Of a stretch of DNA of 64,000 nucleotides, positions 52,182 through 59,190 are shown in pieces. The stretch is from Spirochaetota bacterium (GTDB taxonomy: Bacteria; Spirochaetota; Brachyspiria; Brachyspirales; JACRPF01). The notes under the pieces are model-generated. The model did not search any database, was not told the DNA's origin, and worked only from the letters and a program-made list of their open reading frames with translations. The stretch is from the NCBI GenBank assembly GCA_016214035.1, contig JACRPF010000005.1:124001-188000 (forward strand), in the 5' to 3' direction. Both the position numbers and the translations under genes were made by a program. The first letter of the stretch is position 1. Every line of letters starts with the position of its first letter.

Positions 52182-53282
52182 CTAGGGATAATTCGCCCTT
52201 ACCGCCGCGAACCGGTCGGTGACCGTGCTGAATACATCGATCATGGTCGGGTCGAAGTGCGTGCCGCGCGAACGTTGAATCTCCGCGACGGCTTCATCGT
52301 GCGGCCACGCTTTTTTATAGGGGCGTATTGATGTCAGCGCATCGTACACGTCGGCGATGGCGACGATGCGTGCCGAGAGCGGTATCTCGCTGCGCGACAG
52401 TCCGGCGGTATAACCCGTGCCGTCCCATCGCTCATGATGGAACTTGGCGATCTGCGCGCCGAGATTGAAGTAGCATTTCATGTCGGGATATTTTTCGTGC
52501 CATTCAAGTAGGCATGAATCGAGGAATTCGCCGCCGGTGGAAACATGCTGTTTGATGACGGTGAACTCATCAGGCGTGAGTTTGCCCGGCTTCATGAGTA
52601 TCGCGTCGGGTACGGACGCCTTGCCGATATCGTGAAGAATGCTTCCGAGTTTCAGATCCTGTATATATTCCTTGGTGAGATATCCGGCGAAGGCGGGATG
52701 CACGCTCAGCGCGTCGGCGAGTATGCCCGAGTACTGCGCAATACGCACCATATGATTGCCGGTTTCCGTGTCTTTCTGTTCTATGAGTTTCGCCCATCCG
52801 CGTATGGTGAATTCCTGCAGATCATAGAACGCATCCGTCTGTTTGCCGCCGCCGGTCTGCACCAGCGCGCGATACAGGCTCTGCACCGATTCAAGTGATC
52901 TGCGTTCCTCGCGTTTGCGTACCGCCGTGCGGACGATCTCCACGAGCGTGTAAACGTTCTTAAGCGGTTTCTCGATGAACTCGGTAGCGCCGAGGCGGAT
53001 GGCTTCCTTCGCATATTCATAGGAGGTCATCCCGGTGAGGAATATGATCGGCACCGAATCATCCACCTTGCGTATCTCATCGGCGAATGCGATGCCGTTC
53101 TGTCCCGGCATATCGATATCCGATATGACGGCGGATGCCGGCGATGCTTTCAGTGATGCCAGTGCCGTGAGCGGGCTGTTGAATGCGCGCACCGAAAAAC
53201 CGGAATCCGTGAGCATCTCCTCGGTAAGTCTCAGTATCTGTTCGTCGTCGTCGACGAGTATGATATCAGCGTTTGTTGGCAC
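52182..53282 (-). CDS. Response regulator with HD-GYP-type output domain
   Basis: A 366-residue two-component effector. The receiver domain has the acidic pocket LVDDDEQIL, phospho-acceptor Asp55 in ISDIDMPGQNG and Lys in FIEKPLK. After a linker comes an HD-GYP domain: HMVRIAQYSG, ILHDIGKASVPDAILMKPG, TVIKQHVSTGGEFL, FHHERWDGTGYTAGL, IADVYDALTS. The canonical GYP reads GYT here. HD-GYP proteins hydrolyse cyclic di-GMP, and the metal ligands (HD, H, HH, D) are retained, so activity is plausible. It is last in a six-gene operon and overlaps the flavoprotein gene by 17 bases. The probable partner is the kinase at 54977. Confidence 0.93.
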   Translation of the reverse strand: MPTNADIILVDDDEQILRLTEEMLTDSGFSVRAFNSPLTALASLKASPASAVISDIDMPGQNGIAFADEIRKVDDSVPIIFLTGMTSYEYAKEAIRLGATEFIEKPLKNVYTLVEIVRTAVRKREERRSLESVQSLYRALVQTGGGKQTDAFYDLQEFTIRGWAKLIEQKDTETGNHMVRIAQYSGILADALSVHPAFAGYLTKEYIQDLKLGSILHDIGKASVPDAILMKPGKLTPDEFTVIKQHVSTGGEFLDSCLLEWHEKYPDMKCYFNLGAQIAKFHHERWDGTGYTAGLSRSEIPLSARIVAIADVYDALTSIRPYKKAWPHDEAVAEIQRSRGTHFDPTMIDVFSTVTDRFAAVRANYP

Positions 53283-54984
53283 GATTAGCTCCTTGCGCTC
53301 CGGATGTTTTTTGGTGAGGTTTGAATCCGGCCAGTATAGCCTGTACGCCGGGGTTGAATATGCATGAACCGATGATGCCGAAAAGCCGTTCCGGGAAACG
53401 CCGGAACAGGAACGAGCGCAGCGCCGATATCATGCGCGGAGCAGCGCTGCCGCACGGCGGCTGATTGTCGAACATGCTGCTGCCTTCCGGCACATAAAAA
53501 TGAAGCACCTGTGATATGAGACAATAGATGAATCGGGCGAGATCGCGTTTCAGTTCCGGCATGCGCCCCGGTGAAAGGCGTGACGGATGCAGCAGGTAGG
53601 GGTGTTTCAGAAACATGCGGGCGACGGCGGCAAGATCGCCCGTGGTAAGGTCGTTCGACAGCCGGCGCTGAATGATGTTGTCGGGCAATTCCGCGCATCG
53701 TGCGGCGAACTCGTGAAAATATTCGTCGCGCGTCACCGCAAAATGGAAGCCCTGAAGGAATTTGTTGAGCGCCATTTTCTGTTCGCATGACCGAAGCCAG
53801 GCGATATCGTAATTACGCAGCATACGAACCGAAGTGTCGCTGCGCCTGAGCGCTTCAGCGATGACGGGTGCCGCAAGTTCCGCCTCTTCAAGCGCCGGAG
53901 CGAATCCGAAACCGGTGTCCGGTATCTGGCGTGTTGCGCTTGCGCCGATGAAAAGCACGTTGTCGTACGCCGCCGGTTCCGTGAAGTCCGCCATCGGTAT
54001 GTATCCCTTGCGCTCACGGACGAATGTGCCGCTGAGCCGCCGGATATTAAGCCAGGTGCTCATGTAGCTTTCCATTTCCTGGGACGACGGCTGTGCTTCG
54101 GGACGGTCCGGCGTTGATTGCGTGAGCACCATAACGCCCACACCGGCGCTGCGGGGGCTTGAGACGTCCACCCAGAAATTCGCGTTCGTTGCTGTGGGTA
54201 TTGCCTGATCCCAGATGATTTCCGGCTGGGGTACCGGCATCCGGTCGAATTCATACACCAGGCATTTCCAGACGGCGCACGTGCGCTGGCGGTGGAATGA
54301 TCGGTTGAGGCAGGAATGAAAACCGCCGGCATCCACAAGAAGTGATGCGGTGAAGGCCGGGTTGGCGCGCGATTTATCCAGATTGTCAAGTTCATCCATC
54401 GCGTTGACGTACACGAACGGGTTATGCTTTTCAAAAAATCCTTCGTCAACATCGAGGCGCGATAATGCGCGAGGGAACCTGCGTAACGCCTCGCGATACC
54501 GTACGCAACGGTAATCATTGACTACGGTTTTTGCGCTGATGCCGCCGTGCGTGCGGCTGAATGCGGTCAGTTCGCAGTTCTCGATAATGGTGCAGTATGA
54601 TGCATCGATGCCATTGGCGATACGTGAGAGTGTTTTTTTCTGATCCATGATGCAGTAGTCGATGTCCGCCGGAAAGTTAAGCCCGAAATAACTGCGGAAA
54701 TACGTGTCATCGTGACATGCGTTGACCGCAGACTCAAGCCGGTAGCGCTCGACGATGTTTTTAGGCAGCGCGAATGTTTTTTCCGTCTCAAGGAAACGTC
54801 CCCGCTCGATGAGGAGCGTTTTAATCTTCCGCTGCGACAGTTGCGCGGCAAGATGCATGCCCGCGGGACCCGCGCCGACGACCACCGCGCCGTATGATTG
54901 CTGTGCGGCAGCGTCTATTCCGGCGGCAGCGGAGCGCTCGGCGGCATTCAGTGCCGTCGGATGCTGTTTTACCCGTTCAGCCAC
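53266..54984 (-). CDS. FAD-dependent oxidoreductase resembling carotenoid/lycopene-cyclase flavoproteins
   Basis: A 572-residue flavoprotein with dinucleotide motif YGAVVVGAGPAGMHLAAQLS (GxGxxG at residues 37-42) and LLIERGR after the second strand. The later FAD motif is DNVLFIGASATRQIPDTGFGF, followed by ALEEAELAAPVIAEAL. This pairing, with YCIMDQKKTLSRIANGI, resembles lycopene cyclase (CruA/CrtY) and geranylgeranyl-reductase-type proteins acting on isoprenoid lipids. It has a C-terminal extension of about 150 residues. It overlaps the kinase gene by 8 bases and the regulator gene by 17. The substrate is unknown; the carotenoid link is inference. Confidence 0.8.
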   Translation of the reverse strand: MAERVKQHPTALNAAERSAAAGIDAAAQQSYGAVVVGAGPAGMHLAAQLSQRKIKTLLIERGRFLETEKTFALPKNIVERYRLESAVNACHDDTYFRSYFGLNFPADIDYCIMDQKKTLSRIANGIDASYCTIIENCELTAFSRTHGGISAKTVVNDYRCVRYREALRRFPRALSRLDVDEGFFEKHNPFVYVNAMDELDNLDKSRANPAFTASLLVDAGGFHSCLNRSFHRQRTCAVWKCLVYEFDRMPVPQPEIIWDQAIPTATNANFWVDVSSPRSAGVGVMVLTQSTPDRPEAQPSSQEMESYMSTWLNIRRLSGTFVRERKGYIPMADFTEPAAYDNVLFIGASATRQIPDTGFGFAPALEEAELAAPVIAEALRRSDTSVRMLRNYDIAWLRSCEQKMALNKFLQGFHFAVTRDEYFHEFAARCAELPDNIIQRRLSNDLTTGDLAAVARMFLKHPYLLHPSRLSPGRMPELKRDLARFIYCLISQVLHFYVPEGSSMFDNQPPCGSAAPRMISALRSFLFRRFPERLFGIIGSCIFNPGVQAILAGFKPHQKTSGAQGANRANKR

Positions 54985-56299
54985 GGATGGCCCCGCGTTT
55001 CAGTTCAAGCGGTAAACGGACGGTGAAGACGGTGTGTTTCTCGGGAATGCTCTCAACGGCAATAGCGCCGCCGAGTGTCTCAGTGATGTAGGAATAGACA
55101 AAGTGGAGCCCGAGTCCGAGCCCCTCTTTTTTTGTGGTAAAGACCGTGAATATCTTTTCAAGGTTCTCCGGCTGTATGCCCGGGCCGTTGTCCCACACGG
55201 TCACCTGCGCATCGCCGCCGTCGCGTGTTATCGACACCGCGATCTTTTTGTCCACCGCGGTGCTCGTCCCGTGGCTCTGCACCGCATTGGTGATGAGGTT
55301 CAGGAACACCGACAATATGCGGTATTTCGACGCGGTCACGATGAGCGGTTCACCCTCCTTGCCGGTGCATTCGAACTGAAGCTGCACCGTTTTGCTTCTG
55401 CTGATGCGTACGAAATCGAGGGCTTCGCTTACCACGGTGCGTATATCCACCGGTTCCTCGCGCTGCGGATCGAGGCGTATGTAAGTGAGAAACTGGTTGA
55501 CGATGGTCTGAATATCCTCTACGCTCCGGTTGATGATCGAGAAGTATTTCTCGCTGCGTTCCGGTTTCGCCGCATGCATGCGCATGCCTTCGAGCGACAT
55601 GACGATGGTGTGCATCATGTTCTTGAGGTCGTGGAGCATCACGGAGAATATCTCGCCGCTCACGATGAATTTCATCGCGCCGATGAGCTTGTCATTCAGC
55701 ATTCGGTTCTCATCGTTCTGTTTCCTGATGGACGCGAGGAGTTCGGAGTAGAGCCGTACGATGAAGATCTGGACGATGAGAACCACGAATATCTTCATCA
55801 CCTCGTAGGCGAGATTGAAATTGCTGTAGTGCTGCGCGAGTATGACGTCGATCGCGGCAAGGACGACAAGGAAGTATATGGTGATGATCCAGGAGCCAAA
55901 ACGCATGCCCCGCTGGTCGAACGCCACTTGAAAGTAAAAATAAAGCATCTGCAGCGTCACCAGCGCGATGATGAATACGGGTGAGAATGTCGTGTTGAAA
56001 TGCAGGCGTGTCACCGCGTCGAGGATGAGCAGATACATGATGTCGATGTAGCCCGACACGATGATGAGCGCGGTCTCGTAATTGCGGCGCATGATCAGGT
56101 GCATGACGCCCTGCACGGCGGCGATGACACCCATACACACGAGTGCCGCGATGATATAGACGGTGAAAATGGGACGCTGTGCCGGAAGCAGAACGGCGAT
56201 GATGCTGATACCCGCCGTACTGCCGAGTCCTACCACGAAATACCGGAGGAGCAGATACCGTTTGTTAAGCTGCGACTGCTGCATGAAGATGTTATCCAT
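54977..56299 (-). CDS. Membrane sensor histidine kinase
   Basis: A 440-residue kinase. About six transmembrane segments fill residues 10-190 (YFVVGLGSTAGISIIAVLL, YIIAALVCMGVIAAV, IITIYFLVVLAAIDVIL, VVLIVQIFIVRLY). A short coiled coil leads to the phospho-acceptor His in SVMLHDLKNMMHTIV near residue 222. The ATPase has N-box LNLITNAVQS, G1 WDNGPGIQ, F-box and G2 KKEGLGLGL. No periplasmic sensor loop is visible, so it probably senses within the membrane. The response regulator at 52182 is the likely target. Overlaps both neighbours. Confidence 0.92.
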   Translation of the reverse strand: MDNIFMQQSQLNKRYLLLRYFVVGLGSTAGISIIAVLLPAQRPIFTVYIIAALVCMGVIAAVQGVMHLIMRRNYETALIIVSGYIDIMYLLILDAVTRLHFNTTFSPVFIIALVTLQMLYFYFQVAFDQRGMRFGSWIITIYFLVVLAAIDVILAQHYSNFNLAYEVMKIFVVLIVQIFIVRLYSELLASIRKQNDENRMLNDKLIGAMKFIVSGEIFSVMLHDLKNMMHTIVMSLEGMRMHAAKPERSEKYFSIINRSVEDIQTIVNQFLTYIRLDPQREEPVDIRTVVSEALDFVRISRSKTVQLQFECTGKEGEPLIVTASKYRILSVFLNLITNAVQSHGTSTAVDKKIAVSITRDGGDAQVTVWDNGPGIQPENLEKIFTVFTTKKEGLGLGLHFVYSYITETLGGAIAVESIPEKHTVFTVRLPLELKRGAIRG

Positions 56300-56867
56300 A
56301 GGTCACCGCCAGTAGGATTTTAAGCGCACTGAACGAGATCCCGCCCCAGAAATATGCGTAGCCGAGCGCCACCTGCAGCGGTACGTTCCACGGCAGCATG
56401 GTGCGCCCGAATCGTTTGAAAAAGTAATCGGTGTATCTGAAGTAGTCGATGGCGTGAAAGACGGCTTCCATGAAATTGCCGACAATGAAAGCGACCAGTG
56501 TTCCCGGGAATATGATGTAAATCACCGAGGGGAATATCCATATCGGCGCTGCGGTGAACCGAAAGACGCTCTCAAGATACAGCGTGAGCGCGAACGACAG
56601 CGTCATTAGGCCCGACCATGCGGTTGGCAGTGTGAAGCTGATATCCTCCTTTACGAACGGTATTCTGAAAAACAGATCGGGATATGTCCAGAGGTCTTTG
56701 GTCAGTATCTCGAACAGCATGCCGATGGCGAAAAAGAAACCGGCGATGATCCAGAACTGATGCGCATGCCCGCTGATCGTAAGAAGCGCCCACCCGCCCA
56801 AGAGAGCGCCGGTGCCGGGGACGAGCAGCGCGAACAGATCCTTGATCAACCCTTTCAGATTTTTCAT
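56292..56867 (-). CDS. Polytopic membrane protein of unknown function
   Basis: A 191-residue protein with about five transmembrane segments (LFALLVPGTGALLGGWALL, FWIIAGFFFAIGMLFEIL, WSGLMTLSFALTLYL, VIYIIFPGTLVAFIVGNFME, VALGYAYFWGGISF). Conserved-looking polar residues inside membrane segments include FEILTKDLWTYP and FMEAVFHAIDYF. Size and hydrophobicity are like heterodimeric lycopene cyclase or prenyltransferase-accessory subunits, but no decisive motif was found. It overlaps the kinase gene by 8 bases and the preceding gene by 4. Confidence 0.78.
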   Translation of the reverse strand: MKNLKGLIKDLFALLVPGTGALLGGWALLTISGHAHQFWIIAGFFFAIGMLFEILTKDLWTYPDLFFRIPFVKEDISFTLPTAWSGLMTLSFALTLYLESVFRFTAAPIWIFPSVIYIIFPGTLVAFIVGNFMEAVFHAIDYFRYTDYFFKRFGRTMLPWNVPLQVALGYAYFWGGISFSALKILLAVTYG

Positions 56868-57454
56868 TGTTCATTCCTTTGCGGTTCGGGCATTAGCACT
56901 GCGTATGATGCTATCGAGAACAGATTGCAGCCGATGTAATAGATGATCTCTTCGCCGGCAATGCCGTGAAATGGGATATTCGGCAGGAGCATGCGGGAGA
57001 AATTAAGTTCATACAGACGGAAATATACGCAGGAAAGATACTCGACGATCATCAGCAGTACGAACAGGAACAGATTGGTGACGGCGATCATGCACGCAAG
57101 CGACGGCCCTTTCCAGAAAAAACGGAAACACTCGAATATGATGATGGCGGAGATGATGGATGCCGGGTAGACAATGAGAACGTTTTCAATAGGAATGTTG
57201 CCGATAAGCTTCAGGTGGGTTCCGTGATAATCCCAGAGCCAGGTGTCGGCGGCGATCACAGCACCGCCCGGCGTTGATACGCGCGAGGCGAACCGTTCAA
57301 ACGCGGTGAGTATCAGTGAGAGTACGGCGGCGGATATGCCTGCCGCGGGCCATTTGACGAGTCGTATGATCTTTCCGCGGGTTATGATCAGAGAGACTAT
57401 CGCGATGATGACAAAGACGACGATGAAAAAGAACAGCCATTGGGCATTTCCCAT
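56864..57454 (-). CDS. Polytopic membrane protein, lycopene-cyclase-domain-like
   Basis: A 196-residue protein with about five transmembrane segments. NIPIENVLIVYPASII and a second FHGIAGEEIIYYIGCNL resemble the paired PxE(E/D) motifs of CrtYc/CrtYd-type lycopene cyclase domains, where acidic residues at the membrane face do the chemistry. The match is by eye and only partial (PIEN and AGEE). Its ATG overlaps the stop of the small gene upstream (TAATG). Together with the flavoprotein downstream, it suggests an isoprenoid theme for the operon. Confidence 0.75.
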   Translation of the reverse strand: MGNAQWLFFFIVVFVIIAIVSLIITRGKIIRLVKWPAAGISAAVLSLILTAFERFASRVSTPGGAVIAADTWLWDYHGTHLKLIGNIPIENVLIVYPASIISAIIIFECFRFFWKGPSLACMIAVTNLFLFVLLMIVEYLSCVYFRLYELNFSRMLLPNIPFHGIAGEEIIYYIGCNLFSIASYAVLMPEPQRNEQ

Positions 57455-57636
57455 TATGCCCTCTCAGTGCGCGACTCTGCGAGCAGTGTCAGCGCGATGC
57501 CGGAAAGTATCAGTTGTATGGTGAACCAGAAATAATAGTAACGCGCTCCGCCGGCGATGTCAGCGATATATATTATTGAAACCCACAGCGACAGAAGCAG
57601 CAGAATGATCCCTGAAAATCGCAGCGCACGCTTCAT
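57454..57636 (-). CDS. Small two-helix membrane protein, first gene of the operon
   Basis: A 60-residue protein with two hydrophobic helices (FSGIILLLLSLWVSIIYIA and YFWFTIQLILSGIALTLLA) and a charged C-terminus. ATG 57636 has AGGA six bases upstream; the frame is open to 57657. The TAA stop overlaps the next ATG. Its promoter is at 57678-57706. It may be a subunit or stabiliser of the membrane proteins that follow. Confidence 0.72.
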   Translation of the reverse strand: MKRALRFSGIILLLLSLWVSIIYIADIAGGARYYYFWFTIQLILSGIALTLLAESRTERA

Positions 57637-57677
57637 GACGGTTCCTGTAGAGCACAAGACTTGCGATCACTGTGGTA

Positions 57678-57706
57678 AGTATACCGCAAACGATACCTAC
57701 CGTCAA
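57678..57706 (-). promoter_or_regulatory. Promoter of the six-gene membrane/flavoprotein/two-component operon
   Basis: Minus strand TTGACG (57706-57701), 17-base spacer, TATACT (57683-57678). The leader is about 35 bases. Confidence 0.75.
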
Positions 57707-57712
57707 GCGCTG

Positions 57713-57727
57713 ATGTTATGATAACAT
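57713..57727. promoter_or_regulatory. Palindrome upstream of the operon promoter, possible regulator site
   Basis: ATGTTATGATAACAT is a perfect 7-1-7 palindrome immediately upstream of the -35 box, at an activator-like position near -50. Confidence 0.45.
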
Positions 57728-57808
57728 GAAGTGATGTGAAGAACCTCATTTATTGTGAAGATGCTTTAGGGTAACAGTGTTTCCCGTTGGTTCCGTTGCG
57801 GCTGCAGC

Positions 57809-57836
57809 TTGACGTGGAAGATAAACGGCGTATACT
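57809..57836 (+). promoter_or_regulatory. Promoter of the secreted orphan gene
   Basis: TTGACG (57809-57814), 16-base spacer, TATACT (57831-57836). Confidence 0.65.
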
Positions 57837-57891
57837 TTAATACTGTCCAACGAGAAGAGCAGCGTATTCTCGGCACGTAGAGGTGTCTTCG

Positions 57892-59118
57892 GTGTTGAAA
57901 ATAATTTGTATAACAGTTTTCGCGGCATTGGGTTGTTTTGCTGATGTTATGTTCTTAACCAACGGGACTTCATATGCCGGCACCATTTCATCAGTTGATA
58001 CCAATGTCATTACGTTTGTTACGACAAATGATACCGTATGGGTCATGCCGGAGGCAATAAAATATCTGAGTATCGGAAAGCAGACGCTGAAATCTGCAAA
58101 ACTGTATGCGACAAAAGAAATGCCGTTTTTCGAGCAATCTACAATATTCAATGACGGAATAGCATTGCGGTTTGAACGCCTGCAAAACTATCAGATACGC
58201 TATGATATTGAAAATCCGAACGGGTTGGTTTCACTGCTCTCATTTGTCAACCCTGAAACGGGGATCTATGGGCAACTGACGAGAGAACTGCTGTTCCTTT
58301 CCGTATCAAATCATGCATCGATCTATGACAGCATGAAACGTTCGGCTGTTCCGGGATTTCAGGTTGAAAACGAATCCAATAGTATGTACCTCGGATCCGA
58401 GGCTGTCTGTAAGGAGTTCACGTTTTTTAATTCGGATATTCAACTTGCGGGTATTGCAATCTTATTTTTCAGAAACAATTATAACTACACGCTCACGCTG
58501 ACGTGCCTTCGGGCCTCCTTTCCGTACCACCGCGCGAGAATGAATGCTGCTGCCGATTCACTGTATCTGCATGGACTTACGAAACAGGAAATCGATACGG
58601 TCATCCGCGACAACAGGGCGGTACGCAGTAAGAACGCGAGTAATGCTTCCGCCGCGTTCGTGTCTGCGCTATATGACAATTACGCCAAATCTACGGGTAT
58701 GAACAGCAACTATATATCGGATGATGTTAAAATAACCATGAATGAAACGCTTATGGAGGTGACCAATAAGTTTTCCGGAGAGCACTATGAAAAAAATGCC
58801 GATATTACGGTGCAGGGAACGACATCACGGATAAATGTATTCCAAACCTCATTATGCTATCCTAAACTCGGTTTTACCATCTACTTTTCATCCGGAAAAA
58901 TAAAAACGATCCGTTTTGAAAGCTCATTTAAGGGTGGAATTGACGGCATCAGGATCGGGGATACGCTCGAGGTCCTTTTGCAGAAAAAAGGACCGCCACT
59001 CGAGGCTCCACTGCCGACAATCGGCGGGAATGCATACCGATACACATTGCAGACAAAGAATATCCGGATCACGTACGTGGTTGACCAAGACGGTAGAATT
59101 GTACGCATGTTCCTGTAA
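57892..59118 (+). CDS. Secreted protein of unknown function
   Basis: A protein of about 408 residues with signal peptide LKIICITVFAALGCFA. GTG 57892 is chosen because GAGGTG lies six bases upstream; GTG 57883 and TTG 57895 are alternatives. The N-terminal LTNGTSYAGTISSVDTNVIT is like the small beta-barrel seen in secreted envelope proteins of this group. The C-terminal IDGIRIGDTLEVLLQKKGPP followed by IRITYVVDQDGRIVRM looks like a repeated SmpA/OmlA-like or DUF-type module that measures an input ('IRIGDT...'). The gene is AT-rich. Function unassigned. Confidence 0.78.
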   Translation: MLKIICITVFAALGCFADVMFLTNGTSYAGTISSVDTNVITFVTTNDTVWVMPEAIKYLSIGKQTLKSAKLYATKEMPFFEQSTIFNDGIALRFERLQNYQIRYDIENPNGLVSLLSFVNPETGIYGQLTRELLFLSVSNHASIYDSMKRSAVPGFQVENESNSMYLGSEAVCKEFTFFNSDIQLAGIAILFFRNNYNYTLTLTCLRASFPYHRARMNAAADSLYLHGLTKQEIDTVIRDNRAVRSKNASNASAAFVSALYDNYAKSTGMNSNYISDDVKITMNETLMEVTNKFSGEHYEKNADITVQGTTSRINVFQTSLCYPKLGFTIYFSSGKIKTIRFESSFKGGIDGIRIGDTLEVLLQKKGPPLEAPLPTIGGNAYRYTLQTKNIRITYVVDQDGRIVRMFL

Positions 59119-59190
59119 TGTGTATCACGTCGTCAATCGGGCCGTTCATTTTTCCCCGCGATGCGGGATTGTGTCGCCGCATCAATGCGA

